64,000 nucleotides of DNA from Streptomyces flaveolus (GCF_000716535.1 NZ_JNWV01000018.1:1-64000), one strand, 5' to 3'. Positions 33,897-43,055 are shown, counted from the stretch's first letter. Notes: generated by a model not told the origin, from the sequence alone. A program made the numbers and translations.

Positions 33897-34478
33897 GGGA
33901 CAGCCTCCCCTCCGTGCCGGGGGAAAGAAACGGGTTACGGGCCGACCGATCGGGCCACCGTACACCTACGCAGCACACGTACTACGTACACCAGTCTCCG
34001 CTCCGGCCCTGTCCCGGTCAAGGCCAAAGCGAACACGTTGAGTGATGATGCCTCGGCAGACACCGCTGCGCGGCGGAACCCTGAGGGAGCGCCACGGAGG
34101 CGGCGCGGGGAGCGCCTGCCGCGCGCGCGTGCGCCGCACGGAGGAGGGACGGTGGTGTGGGCGATCAGTCGACTGTTCCGTTCCTGACCGCTTGTGACCA
34201 GGTCGGATCGCTCCTGACTCGGATCGGTCCGGTGCCGAGCGGCGGTCACCGGACTTTCGTACGACGCCTCATACCAGAGCGGGACGATGCTCGGGTGACT
34301 TTGTCAACTGCCCACCGCACATGATGCTCAGGCAACTACTGTGAGTGTCCGCCGGGCGACGCGCGGCCGGGTGCACCGGTCCGCCGGCCGGCAGCGATGA
34401 CGCATGCCCGCATCGACGCATGCCAGCACCGCGCACCGCACGAGGACACAGGCCCGACGGACCAGTACGAGGACGCAG

Positions 34479-36932
34479 ATGTCTCACCTCCGAGCACCGG
34501 CCGCCCGCGCCGATCGCCGCGAGGGCGGCCGGCACGGGCGACCGGTCGCCCGACCCGCTCCCGCACTGCCCGAAACGTACATACGGCCCCAGTTGATGCG
34601 GCTCGCCGTCCTGCCGCCCCTCGCGGTCGCGCTCAGCGCCACCGCCGCGGTGCTGTTCAGCATCCGTTCCACCGGCGCACGCACCGGCCCCCTCCTGTGG
34701 GCCGTGCTCGCCGGGGCGGTCACCGTGGCCGTCGCCGGCATCCTGATCGCCGCCGTGGCCGCCGACCGCGCCGCCCGCTCGGTCACCGACCGCGTCGACG
34801 CGCTGCGCCGCACCGCCGCGCGCGGCGAGGCCGACCTGCACGCCCTGGTCGACGCGCTCCGGCAGGGCGAGACGCCGCCGCAGCGCGGCCCGCGCCGCCG
34901 GCCGCCCGCCGACGCCGACGACTTCGAACTGCTCGCCGCCGATCTGGCGCGCGCGTACGACGGCGCCGTCACCGCCGTCGTCCGGGCCGCCCAGCTCTCC
35001 AGCCAGACCGGCAGCCAGCAGAAGCTGGAGGTGTTCGTCAACCTCGCGCGGCGGCTCCAGTCCCTGGTGCACCGGGAGATCTCGATCCTGGACGACCTGG
35101 AGAACGAGATCGAGGACCCCGATCTGCTCAAGGGGCTCTTCCACGTCGACCACCTGGCCACCCGCATCCGCCGGCACGCCGAGAACCTCGCCGTGCTCGG
35201 CGGCGCGGTCTCCCGCCGGCAGTGGAGCAACCCCGTCAGCATGACCGAGGTGCTGCGCTCCGCCATCGCCGAGGTCGAGCAGTACTCCCGGGTCAGACTG
35301 GTGCCGCCCATCGACGGCGAACTGCGCGGCCACGCCGTCGCCGACGTCATCCACCTGCTCGCCGAACTCATCGAGAACGCCACGGTGTTCTCCGCCCCGC
35401 ACACCCAGGTGCTGCTCCGCGCCAACCTCGTCACCTCCGGCCTCGCCGTGGAGGTCGAGGACCGCGGGCTGGGCATGCCCGTCGCCGAGCAGGAGCGGAT
35501 GAACGCCGTGCTCGCCGACCCCGACCAGGTCAACGTCGCCAGCCTGCTGGCCGACGGCCGTATCGGGCTCTACGTCGTCTCCCAGCTCGCCCGGCGGCAC
35601 AGCATCCACGTGCGGCTGCAGACCAACATCTACGGCGGGGTGCAGGCCGTCCTGGTCGTGCCGCAGGCCCTGCTGGGCAACGCGCCGGGAGTGCCGGGCA
35701 CGGACGCCGGGACAGCCGTACCGCAGCTCGCCGGGACAGCCGTACCGCAGCCGCAGCCGCAGATGCCGGGGGAGGCCGGGGCGTCGCAGGAGGTGCCGGT
35801 GGCGGCACCCGTACCCGCGCCCGGTGCCGGGAACGGTGCCGGAGCGGGGAGTGCCGCCGGAGGCGGGCGCGGCTCCAGGCCGGGCAGCGGGGACCGGGCC
35901 GGTGATGCGGCCGAGTCCGGGACGGGCGGCGGGCAGACCGCGGCCACCGGCCGGCGACGGCACGCCCAGCGGGGACCGGGACGGCGTGCGACCGAGAGCG
36001 GTACGCGCGGCCGGGACGGCGGTGCCCCGGCCCCGCTTCCCGTGCGCGGCGCCCAAGAGGCACGGCCCACACCCGCCGAGGCCGTGCCCGGCATCAGCGC
36101 CGGGGACCGGGCGGCGGTGGATGCGCACACGGGCGTCCTGCCCACCCCGCGCGTCGGCCCGGTCCGCGGCACCATGGACAAGCCCCAACTGCCCCGTCGG
36201 CGTGCCCAGGAGCACATCGTGCCCCAGCTGCGCGGCGGCCCGCTGCCCCGCCAGGAGAGCGACACCGTCGCCGGCCATGACCCCGGACTGATGGCCGCCT
36301 TCCAGCGCGGCATCGGACTCGCGGAGGCCCAGCAGAGCCTGGAGTCCGAGCATGAGGAGCCGGAGTTCCGGGCGCCGGAGCCCCGGGGGGCCGAGTTCCG
36401 ACAGCCTGGGTTCCAGGCGCCTGGGTTCCGTGAGCCGGGGTTCCGGGAGCCGGAGTACGAGAACACGGCGTACGGGCACATGGGTTCGGGCCACATGGAT
36501 GCCGGGCACAGCGCAGGCGCGCACCTGGCGGCGTCCGAGCCGGGATCGGCCGAGCCGACGCGCGCCCGTCCCGAGCACGGCGGCCCGGACCACATGGGGT
36601 CACAGCACACGGGTCAGGAGCACGCGGACCAGAAGCACATGGGGCCGGACCACACGGGTGCGGACCACATGGGGCCGGACCACGCGGCCCAGGGCTACAC
36701 GGGTGCGCACCACATGGGGCCGGGCCACACGTCCACAGGCCACATGTCCCCAGACCACACGCCGGCAGGCCACACAGCCGAGCCCCCCACCACCTCGGAC
36801 CGCACCACCCCCCGCCACTCCGCCCAGGACACCCTGCCCCCGGCCCCGATACCCCAGGCGCACGCCCACGCGCCCGCAGCCGACGGCGTTCGCGGAACAG
36901 GCCGGTCCGAGGGGAGCGCCCCGGCCGGATGA
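34479..36932 (+). CDS. cvnA: Conservon sensor histidine-kinase-like protein CvnA with His-rich tail
   Basis: An 817-residue membrane protein. Two N-terminal helices (about 42-62 and 71-94) with almost no external loop precede a dimerisation region and a HATPase_c domain. Its N box is ELIENATVF (296-304) and the G box RGLGMPVAEQE. There is no conventional phospho-acceptor His motif. After about residue 410 the chain is low-complexity (Pro/Gly/Ala/Arg). It ends in a histidine-rich stretch (667-769) with His at nearly every fifth residue. ATG 34479 follows GAGGAC. CvnA, B, C and D form a membrane GTPase-signalling complex in Streptomyces. Confidence 0.88.
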   Translation: MSHLRAPAARADRREGGRHGRPVARPAPALPETYIRPQLMRLAVLPPLAVALSATAAVLFSIRSTGARTGPLLWAVLAGAVTVAVAGILIAAVAADRAARSVTDRVDALRRTAARGEADLHALVDALRQGETPPQRGPRRRPPADADDFELLAADLARAYDGAVTAVVRAAQLSSQTGSQQKLEVFVNLARRLQSLVHREISILDDLENEIEDPDLLKGLFHVDHLATRIRRHAENLAVLGGAVSRRQWSNPVSMTEVLRSAIAEVEQYSRVRLVPPIDGELRGHAVADVIHLLAELIENATVFSAPHTQVLLRANLVTSGLAVEVEDRGLGMPVAEQERMNAVLADPDQVNVASLLADGRIGLYVVSQLARRHSIHVRLQTNIYGGVQAVLVVPQALLGNAPGVPGTDAGTAVPQLAGTAVPQPQPQMPGEAGASQEVPVAAPVPAPGAGNGAGAGSAAGGGRGSRPGSGDRAGDAAESGTGGGQTAATGRRRHAQRGPGRRATESGTRGRDGGAPAPLPVRGAQEARPTPAEAVPGISAGDRAAVDAHTGVLPTPRVGPVRGTMDKPQLPRRRAQEHIVPQLRGGPLPRQESDTVAGHDPGLMAAFQRGIGLAEAQQSLESEHEEPEFRAPEPRGAEFRQPGFQAPGFREPGFREPEYENTAYGHMGSGHMDAGHSAGAHLAASEPGSAEPTRARPEHGGPDHMGSQHTGQEHADQKHMGPDHTGADHMGPDHAAQGYTGAHHMGPGHTSTGHMSPDHTPAGHTAEPPTTSDRTTPRHSAQDTLPPAPIPQAHAHAPAADGVRGTGRSEGSAPAG
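36576..36785 (+). repeat. Fourteen 15-bp units encoding histidine pentapeptides in cvnA
   Basis: The DNA encodes HGGPD HMGSQ HTGQE HADQK, then HMGPD HTGAD HMGPD HAAQG, then YTGAH HMGPG HTSTG HMSPD and finally HTPAG HTAEP (residues 700-769). Thirteen of fourteen units begin with His. Four further units (HMGSG HMDAG HSAGA HLAAS) stand at residues 667-686. The similar codons point to expansion of a 15-bp unit. Confidence 0.9.
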
Positions 36933-37021
36933 CCGCCCCCGCACCCGCACCCGCACGTCGTACCCCCACCCCCACCCCCAGCGCTCCCGCTGGTCTTCGT
37001 ACCCCAAGGAGTCGATCCACC

Positions 37022-37456
37022 ATGGCGAGCGATGCGCCGACCGCCCACGCATCCGACCTCGACTGGCTGCTGAGCGGCCTCGTGCAGCGCGTACCGCACA
37101 CCACCAGCGCGGTGCTCCTGTCCAGCGACGGACTGGTGAAGTCCGTGCACGGCCTGGACGCCGACAGCGCCGACCACATGGCGGCCCTGGCCTCCGGGCT
37201 GTACTCCCTCGGCCGCAGCGCGGGGGTCCGGTTCGGCGACGGCGGGGACGTCCGCCAGGTCGTCGTCGAACTCGACGCGACCCTGCTGTTCGTCACCACC
37301 GCCGGCTCCGGCACCTGCCTCGCCGTGCTGGCGGGCCGCGAGGCCGACGCCGCGGTGCTCGGTTACGAGATGGCGATGCTGGTCAAGAGCGTCCGTCCCT
37401 ACCTGGTCACCGCGCCCCGGCAGCACGCCGTCGGACCCACGGCGACGAGGCCCTGA
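37022..37456 (+). CDS. cvnB: Roadblock/LC7-domain conservon protein CvnB
   Basis: A 144-residue roadblock fold protein (LDWLLSGLVQRVPHTTSAVLLSSDGLVKS at the N-terminus). In conservons CvnB pairs with the GTPase CvnD, probably as a GTPase-activating or scaffold partner (family knowledge). ATG 37022 has AAGGAG nine bases upstream. An in-frame ATG at 36929 overlaps the cvnA stop but adds a Pro/Thr-rich, unlikely extension. cvnC starts two bases after its stop. Confidence 0.92.
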   Translation: MASDAPTAHASDLDWLLSGLVQRVPHTTSAVLLSSDGLVKSVHGLDADSADHMAALASGLYSLGRSAGVRFGDGGDVRQVVVELDATLLFVTTAGSGTCLAVLAGREADAAVLGYEMAMLVKSVRPYLVTAPRQHAVGPTATRP

Positions 37457-37458
37457 GC

Positions 37459-37830
37459 GTGGCCGCAGCCGGCGACGGGCCCTGGCTGGACGACGCGGCC
37501 GGACGGCTCGTGCGGCCGTTCACGGTCAGCAACGGCCGCACCGAACCCAGCATCGCCCTCGACCTGATGTCGCAGGTGATGGCCACCGGCGTCACCCCGC
37601 TCGGCTACCTCGGCCCCGAACACGCGCAGGCGCTCGACCTGTGCCGCGCGCCCGTCTCGGTCGCCGAGGTCGCCGCCCAGCTGAAACTGCCCGCCGTGGT
37701 CACCAAGGTGCTGCTCTCGGACCTGGTCGACTGCGGCGCGCTGACCACCAAGCCGCCCGTCTACCACCACACTCCCACTGACCGGTCTCTGCTGGAGGCA
37801 GTGCTCGATGGACTACGACGACAGCTCTGA
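37459..37830 (+). CDS. cvnC: DUF742 conservon protein CvnC
   Basis: A 123-residue winged-helix-like DUF742 protein: RLVRPFTVSNGRTEP at the front and the helix-rich LCRAPVSVAEVAAQLKLPAVVTKVLLSDL in the middle. It is the third member of the cvnABCD order. GTG 37459 follows GACGAGG. The 3' end overlaps cvnD by 23 bases in another frame. Its biochemical role is unknown; interaction with the other Cvn proteins is expected from conservon studies. Confidence 0.92.
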   Translation: MAAAGDGPWLDDAAGRLVRPFTVSNGRTEPSIALDLMSQVMATGVTPLGYLGPEHAQALDLCRAPVSVAEVAAQLKLPAVVTKVLLSDLVDCGALTTKPPVYHHTPTDRSLLEAVLDGLRRQL

Positions 37831-38407
37831 CCCGTTCCCGACCGCGCTCAAGATCCTGGTGGCGGGCGGGTTCGGCGTCGGCAAGACCACCTTCGTGGGC
37901 GCGGTCAGCGAGATCGCCCCGCTCAGCACGGAGGAGCTGCTCACCACGGTCAGTGTCGGCACGGACAGTCTCGACGGCGTCGAGAACAAGATGGAGACCA
38001 CCGTCGCCATGGACTTCGGCCGGATCACCCTCGATCCGCACCATGTGCTGTACCTGTTCGGCACGCCGGGGCAGGAGCGGTTCTGGTTCATGTGGGACGA
38101 GCTGTCCGAGGGCGCGCTCGGCGCGGTCATCCTCGCCGACACCCGGCGGCTGCAGGACTGCTTCGCCGCCGTGGACTTCTTCGAGGAACGCGGGCTCGCC
38201 TTCATCGTCGCCCTCAACGAGTTCGACGGCGCCCACCGCTACGACCCCGAGGAAGTGCGGGCCGCCATAGACCTCGACCCGGAGGTCCCGGTGGTCCGCT
38301 GCGACGCCCGTATCTCCAGCTCCGGCGTCCAGACACTGCTCGTCCTCGTCCGCCACCTCCTCGCCCACGCCCCGGCCACCGCGCCCAGCCACGGCGCCCA
38401 CATGTGA
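37808..38407 (+). CDS. cvnD: Small Ras-like GTPase CvnD
   Basis: A 199-residue G protein of the MglA/Cvn type. G1 is GGFGVGKTT (residues 20-28) and G3 is FGTPGQERF, with Pro in place of the Ala of Ras-type DTAGQ. The base-recognition motif is the weak LNEFDG instead of NKxD, common in CvnD. A TTV-rich switch region (TTVAMDFGRI) lies between. It acts with CvnA-C at the membrane. Start ATG 37808 lies inside cvnC. Confidence 0.93.
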   Translation: MDYDDSSDPFPTALKILVAGGFGVGKTTFVGAVSEIAPLSTEELLTTVSVGTDSLDGVENKMETTVAMDFGRITLDPHHVLYLFGTPGQERFWFMWDELSEGALGAVILADTRRLQDCFAAVDFFEERGLAFIVALNEFDGAHRYDPEEVRAAIDLDPEVPVVRCDARISSSGVQTLLVLVRHLLAHAPATAPSHGAHM

Positions 38408-38468
38408 TCCCGCCCTACCGCCCACGGAGCCCCTATATGAGGTACGCCCACAGCGACGGAGCCAGGCC

Positions 38469-39044
38469 ATGAGCTACGAGCCGCCCCGGCCGGTCCGGGG
38501 TCTGCTGCTCACCCCCGAGGACAAGGAGGCCCCCGCCCGTGTCCACCGGTTGCGCCGGCTCGGCCTGGCGGACCGGCCCGACCCCGCGCTCGACGCCTTC
38601 GCCGGCCACCTCGCGCAGCTCACCGGCGCGCTCTACGCCATGGTCAACTTCATCGGCGAGGACCACCAGTTCTTCGCGGGCCTGAGCGCCCCGGCCATCT
38701 CGCCGGTCGTGCGGGACGACGGCACCAGGGCCGGGATCGGCCGGGTGCTGCCACGCGACCACGGTTTCTGCCCCCATGTGGTGGTCCGCCGCAAGGCACT
38801 CGTCCTGGAGGACGTCAGCGACTACCCACGGTTCGCGTGCAATCCGGTCGTCGACGGGTACGGCATCCGCTCCTACCTCGGCGCCCCGCTCATCGACAGC
38901 TCCGGCATGGCGCTCGGCACTGTGTGCGCGGCCGACACGGCGCCCCGCGCCTGGGGCAGACCCGGCCTGGAAACCATCAAGGCGCTCGCCGCCGATCTCG
39001 TCGTACGCCTCGAACGGAGTACGGGGGACGGTCTGCCTCTCTGA
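38469..39044 (+). CDS. GAF-domain protein of the conservon operon
   Basis: A 191-residue single GAF domain. MVNFIGEDHQFFAGL, the H-x-F-C-x-H segment DHGFCPHVVVRR and the closing YLGAPLIDSSGMALGTVCAAD are typical of free-standing GAF sensors. It follows cvnD by 61 bases on the same strand, and a terminator directly follows its stop, so it is the last gene of the conservon transcript. Ligand unknown. The C/H pair could bind a metal or haem, but that is speculation. Confidence 0.85.
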   Translation: MSYEPPRPVRGLLLTPEDKEAPARVHRLRRLGLADRPDPALDAFAGHLAQLTGALYAMVNFIGEDHQFFAGLSAPAISPVVRDDGTRAGIGRVLPRDHGFCPHVVVRRKALVLEDVSDYPRFACNPVVDGYGIRSYLGAPLIDSSGMALGTVCAADTAPRAWGRPGLETIKALAADLVVRLERSTGDGLPL

Positions 39045-39052
39045 CGCGTAGG

Positions 39053-39083
39053 ACACCGCTTCGGCGCGGTGTGACGGGCGTTT
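39053..39083 (+). terminator. Hairpin with T-run ending the conservon operon
   Basis: ACACCGC (39053-39059) pairs with GCGGTGT (39066-39072) around TTCGGC. A short T-run (GCGTTTTC) follows near 39078. It begins 9 bases after the GAF stop. Confidence 0.75.
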
Positions 39084-39242
39084 TCGAGAGGTGTGTAGGA
39101 AAGCTGAGGCGCCGGTTAAGAAAAGCTCGATGGACCCCGGCCCCCACGTAGGGCAGATTGCAGGGTGATTCCACCCCTCTGACCCGGTGCGGGCTCCTTC
39201 GGCGTGCCCGCGGGCCGGGCCTCACCCACAGGAGCCGTAGCG

Positions 39243-40271
39243 TTGAAGGCGCTGGTCAAGGAGAAGGCGGAGCCGGGACTCTGGCTGACGGACGTCCCGG
39301 AGCCCGCCATCGGCCCCGGTGACGTCCTGATCAAGGTCATGCGGACCGGTATCTGCGGCACCGATCTGCACATCCGGTCCTGGGACGGCTGGGCCCAGCA
39401 GGCGATCCGCACCCCGCTCGTGCTCGGCCACGAGTTCGTCGGGCAGGTCGTCGAGACCGGGCGGGACGTGACCGACATCCGCATCGGCGACCGGGTGAGC
39501 GGAGAGGGCCACCTGGTGTGCGGCAAGTGCCGCAACTGCCTGGCCGGCCGCCGTCACCTGTGCCGCGCCACCGTCGGCCTCGGCGTCGGCCGCGACGGCG
39601 CGTTCGCCGAGTACGTCGCCCTGCCCGCGTCCAACGTCTGGGTGCACCGCATCCCGGTCGACCTCGACGTCGCCGCGATCTTCGACCCGTTCGGCAACGC
39701 CGTGCACACCGCGCTCTCCTTCCCGCTGGTCGGCGAGGACGTGCTGATCACGGGCGCGGGCCCGATCGGCCTGATGGCCGCCGCCGTGGCACGGCACGCG
39801 GGCGCCCGCAACGTCGTCGTCACCGACGTCAGCGAGGAGCGCCTGGAGATCGCCCGCAAGATAGGGGTGAGCCTCGCCCTGAACGTCGCCGAGTCCACCA
39901 TCGCCGACGGACAGCGCGAGCTCGGACTGCGCGAGGGCTTCGACATCGGCCTGGAGATGTCCGGCCGGCCCGAGGCCATGCGCGACATGATCGCGAACAT
40001 GACGCACGGCGGCCGGATCGCCATGCTCGGCCTGCCCGCCCAGGAGTTCCCGGTGGACTGGGCCCGGATCGTCACCTCGATGATCACCATCAAGGGCATC
40101 TACGGCCGCGAGATGTTCGAGACCTGGTACGCGATGTCGGTGCTCCTGGAGGGCGGCCTGGACCTCGCCCCCGTGATCACCGGCCGGTACGACTACCGCG
40201 ACTTCGAGGCGGCCTTCGCCGACGCCGCGAGCGGCAAGGGCGGCAAGGTCATCCTGGACTGGACCGCGTAA
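39243..40271 (+). CDS. tdh: L-threonine 3-dehydrogenase
   Basis: A 342-residue zinc-dependent medium-chain dehydrogenase that oxidises L-threonine to 2-amino-3-ketobutyrate with NAD. The catalytic zinc site is C38-G-T40 and H63-E64. The structural zinc is held by C93, C96, C99 and C107. The Rossmann motif is [20 protein letters not shown]. The start is TTG 39243 ([15 protein letters not shown]), with AGGAG eight bases upstream; the length equals that of E. coli Tdh. It forms an operon with kbl, 44 bases downstream. Confidence 0.95.
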   Translation: MKALVKEKAEPGLWLTDVPEPAIGPGDVLIKVMRTGICGTDLHIRSWDGWAQQAIRTPLVLGHEFVGQVVETGRDVTDIRIGDRVSGEGHLVCGKCRNCLAGRRHLCRATVGLGVGRDGAFAEYVALPASNVWVHRIPVDLDVAAIFDPFGNAVHTALSFPLVGEDVLITGAGPIGLMAAAVARHAGARNVVVTDVSEERLEIARKIGVSLALNVAESTIADGQRELGLREGFDIGLEMSGRPEAMRDMIANMTHGGRIAMLGLPAQEFPVDWARIVTSMITIKGIYGREMFETWYAMSVLLEGGLDLAPVITGRYDYRDFEAAFADAASGKGGKVILDWTA

Positions 40272-40315
40272 CCCCCTTCACCCGCAAGCACTTTCAGGTA
40301 TTCAGGAGCACCCTC

Positions 40316-41509
40316 ATGTTCGACACCGTCCGCGACGACCTGCGCGCCACCCTCGACGAGATCCGCGCCGCCGGCCTGCACAAGCCCGAGCGGGTCATCG
40401 GCACCCCGCAGTCCGCGACCGTGAACGTCACCGCCGGCGGCCGCCCCGGCGAGGTCCTCAACTTCTGCGCCAACAACTACCTCGGCCTCGCCGACCACCC
40501 CGACGTGATCGCCGCCGCCCACGCCGCCCTGGACCGCTGGGGCTACGGCATGGCCTCCGTCCGCTTCATCTGCGGCACCCAGGAGGTCCACAAGGAGCTG
40601 GAGGCCCGGCTGTCGGCGTTCCTCGGCCAGGAGGACACGATCCTGTACTCCTCCTGCTTCGACGCCAACGGCGGTGTCTTCGAGACCCTGCTCGGCGAGG
40701 AGGACGCGGTGATCTCCGACGCCCTCAACCACGCCTCCATCATCGACGGCATCCGCCTGTCCAAGGCCCGCCGCTTCCGCTACGCCAACCGCGACCTCGC
40801 GGACCTGGAGGCCAAGCTCAAGGAGGCGTCCGACGCCCGGCGCCGCCTCATCGTCACCGACGGCGTGTTCTCCATGGACGGCTACGTCGCCCCCCTCGCC
40901 GAGATCTGCGACCTCGCCGACCGCTACGACGCGATGGTCATGGTCGACGACTCGCACGCCGTCGGCTTCGTCGGCCCGACCGGCCGCGGCACCCCCGAGC
41001 TGCACGGCGTCATGGACCGCGTCGACATCGTCACCGGCACCCTCGGCAAGGCCCTCGGCGGCGCCTCCGGCGGCTACGTCGCCGCCCGCGCCGAGATCGT
41101 CGCCCTGCTGCGCCAGCGCTCCCGCCCCTACCTGTTCTCCAACACGCTCGCCCCGGTGATCGCCGCCGCCTCCCTGAAGGTCCTCGACCTGCTGGAGTCC
41201 GCCGACGACCTGCGGCTGCGACTCGCCGAGAACACCAAGCTGTTCCGCAGCCGGATGACCGAGGCGGGCTTCGACGTCCTCCCCGGCGACCACGCCATCG
41301 CCCCCGTCATGATCGGTGACGCGGCGCAGGCGGCCCGCATGGCCGAACTGCTGCTGGAGCGCGGGGTCTACGTGATCGGCTTCTCCTACCCGGTCGTCCC
41401 GCAGGGCCAGGCCCGCATCCGCGTCCAGCTGTCCGCCGCGCACTCCACGGACGACGTCAACCGCGCGGTCGACGCGTTCGTCGCGGCGCGTGCCGAGCTG
41501 GCGGCCTGA
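40316..41509 (+). CDS. kbl: Glycine C-acetyltransferase (2-amino-3-ketobutyrate CoA ligase)
   Basis: A 397-residue PLP enzyme of the alpha-oxoamine synthase family that splits 2-amino-3-ketobutyrate with CoA into glycine and acetyl-CoA. The cofactor lysine is K245 in [23 protein letters not shown] provides the Asp and His that contact PLP. Length matches the family exactly. AGGAG lies seven bases before ATG 40316. With tdh it completes the threonine-to-glycine pathway. Confidence 0.95.
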   Translation: MFDTVRDDLRATLDEIRAAGLHKPERVIGTPQSATVNVTAGGRPGEVLNFCANNYLGLADHPDVIAAAHAALDRWGYGMASVRFICGTQEVHKELEARLSAFLGQEDTILYSSCFDANGGVFETLLGEEDAVISDALNHASIIDGIRLSKARRFRYANRDLADLEAKLKEASDARRRLIVTDGVFSMDGYVAPLAEICDLADRYDAMVMVDDSHAVGFVGPTGRGTPELHGVMDRVDIVTGTLGKALGGASGGYVAARAEIVALLRQRSRPYLFSNTLAPVIAAASLKVLDLLESADDLRLRLAENTKLFRSRMTEAGFDVLPGDHAIAPVMIGDAAQAARMAELLLERGVYVIGFSYPVVPQGQARIRVQLSAAHSTDDVNRAVDAFVAARAELAA

Positions 41510-41533
41510 CCAGGGCGGACGCCCTGGGATAAT
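41506..41533 (+). promoter_or_regulatory. Probable leaderless promoter of the LysR gene
   Basis: CTGACC (41506) and GATAAT (41528-41533) are spaced by 16 bp. The expected transcription start, 6-7 bases downstream, coincides with ATG 41540, implying a leaderless mRNA. The -35 box overlaps the kbl stop codon. Confidence 0.55.
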
Positions 41534-41539
41534 GGGGGC

Positions 41540-42442
41540 ATGATCGAGGCACGGCGGCTCCACATCCTCCGTGCGGTGGCCGACCACCGCACGGTCACCG
41601 CGGCGGCCGCCGCGCTCTACCTCACCCCCTCCGCCGTCTCCCAGCAGCTCACCGCCCTGGAGCAGGAGACCGGCCACCGACTGGTCGAGCGCGGCGCCAA
41701 GGGCGTACGGCTCACCCCGGCGGGCGAGATCCTGCTCAGCCACACCAACGCGGTCCTCGCCCAACTGGAGCGGGCCGAGGCCGAGCTGGCCGCCTACGGC
41801 TCGGGCGAGGCGGGCACCGTCACCGTGGCGGCCTTCGCGACCGGCATCGCCCAGGTCGTGGCCCCGGCCGTGGCCCGCCTCGCCCACCACGCGCCCGGCA
41901 TAAGGATCCGTGTGCAGGACGCGGAGGGCGACGCCAGCCTGCCCATGGTCCTGGACCGGCAGGTCGACGTCGCGGTCGCCGTCGAGTACCGGGGCGCGCC
42001 GCCCGCCGACGACCCCCGCCTGACCCACGTCCCGCTCTACGCCGAGCCGTTCGACGCCGTCGTACCCCTCGGGCACCGCCTGGCGGACGCCCTCGAGGTC
42101 CCCCTCGCCGAACTGGCCAAGGACCCCTGGATCGGGCCGTACCCCGGCAACCCCTGCCACGACGTGGTCGTCCTCGCCTGCGAGAGCGCCGGCTTCCAGC
42201 CCCGCCTGGAACACTCCTCCGACGACTTCCGGGCCGTCGTCGCCCTCGCCTCGGCCGACGCGGGGGTGGCGCTCGTCCCGCGCTCCGCGCTGCGCGGCAT
42301 GGACCTCACCGGCGTGGTCGTCCGCCCCGTCGACGGCGTCGCCCCGACCCGCCGGGTCTTCGCCGCGGTCCGCCGGGGCGCCGAGGAGCACCCGCTGATC
42401 CGCCCGGTGCTGGAGGCACTCGGCGAGGCGGCGCAGGCGTGA
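41540..42442 (+). CDS. LysR-family transcriptional regulator
   Basis: A 300-residue LysR protein. The winged helix (LHILRAVADHRTVTAAAAAL, then TPSAVSQQLTALEQETGH) covers about residues 7-66. A periplasmic-binding-protein-like effector domain follows (TVTVAAFATGIAQVVAPA onward). It is cotranslational neither with kbl (30-base gap) nor with the next gene. Control of tdh-kbl is possible, but LysR targets are often divergent and there is no divergent gene here. Confidence 0.92.
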   Translation: MIEARRLHILRAVADHRTVTAAAAALYLTPSAVSQQLTALEQETGHRLVERGAKGVRLTPAGEILLSHTNAVLAQLERAEAELAAYGSGEAGTVTVAAFATGIAQVVAPAVARLAHHAPGIRIRVQDAEGDASLPMVLDRQVDVAVAVEYRGAPPADDPRLTHVPLYAEPFDAVVPLGHRLADALEVPLAELAKDPWIGPYPGNPCHDVVVLACESAGFQPRLEHSSDDFRAVVALASADAGVALVPRSALRGMDLTGVVVRPVDGVAPTRRVFAAVRRGAEEHPLIRPVLEALGEAAQA

Positions 42443-42469
42443 GGATTCCGTAACACCGCCGTCCCATAT

Positions 42470-42486
42470 CCGGGATAGCGTCCCGG
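42470..42486. promoter_or_regulatory. Inverted repeat overlapping the XRE gene start region
   Basis: CCGGGATAGCGTCCCGG is a perfect 6-5-6 inverted repeat. It ends two bases before ATG 42489 and contains TAGCGT, a possible -10 box. Binding here would block transcription, so autoregulation is likely. Confidence 0.55.
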
Positions 42487-42488
42487 AC

Positions 42489-43055
42489 ATGAGAAACGAG
42501 GACGCGGTCGATCTCCTCATCGGCGCCCGGCTCGCCGAACTGCGCGCCCAGCACGGCTGGTCCCTCGGTGAACTGGCGGAGCGCAGCGGAGTCAGCCGGT
42601 CCACCCTGTCCCGCGCCGAACGCGCGGAGACCAGCCCCACCGCCGCCCTCCTGAACCGGCTCTGCCACGTGTACGGCCGCACCATGTCCCAGCTCCTCAG
42701 AGAGGTGGAGGCGGCACCGGCGCCCCTGGTCCGCGCCGCCGACCAGCAGGTGTGGGAGGACCGCGCCTCGGGTTTCGCCCGCCGGTCCGTGTCCCCGCCG
42801 CACACCGGACTGCGCGGCGAGCTGGTCGAGGGCCGGCTCACCCCGGGCGCGGACATCGCCTACGACCGCCCGCCCGTGCCGGGCCTGGAACAGCATCTGT
42901 GGCTGCTTAAGGGAGCCCTGGAGGTCACCGTCGGGGACCAGGCCCACCGGCTCGACGCGGGGGACTGCCTGCGGATGCGGGTGACCGGCGCGACCCGCTT
43001 CCGCTGTGCCGGGGCGGGGGAGGCGCGGTACGTGCTGGCGGTGGTGCGGCCATGA
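42489..43055 (+). CDS. XRE-family regulator with cupin domain
   Basis: A 188-residue protein: helix-turn-helix (LAELRAQHGWSLGELAERSG, then SRSTLSRAERAETSP) and a C-terminal cupin (LEQHLWLLKGALEVTVGD, RLDAGDCLRMRV). It is a second architecture of this kind in the window, though not closely similar to the protein at 18251. It has almost no untranslated leader. It overlaps the GNAT gene as ATGA, so regulator and acetyltransferase are one unit. Confidence 0.88.
   Translation: MRNEDAVDLLIGARLAELRAQHGWSLGELAERSGVSRSTLSRAERAETSPTAALLNRLCHVYGRTMSQLLREVEAAPAPLVRAADQQVWEDRASGFARRSVSPPHTGLRGELVEGRLTPGADIAYDRPPVPGLEQHLWLLKGALEVTVGDQAHRLDAGDCLRMRVTGATRFRCAGAGEARYVLAVVRP

Noticed and set aside
33618..34187. 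189-codon plus-strand frame upstream of the conservon
   Set aside because: It opposes the small membrane gene, lacks a ribosome site and shows no domain.
40193..42856. 887-codon frame opposite tdh-kbl-LysR
   Set aside because: It spans three clear plus-strand genes and has Val/Gly/Asp-rich shadow composition.
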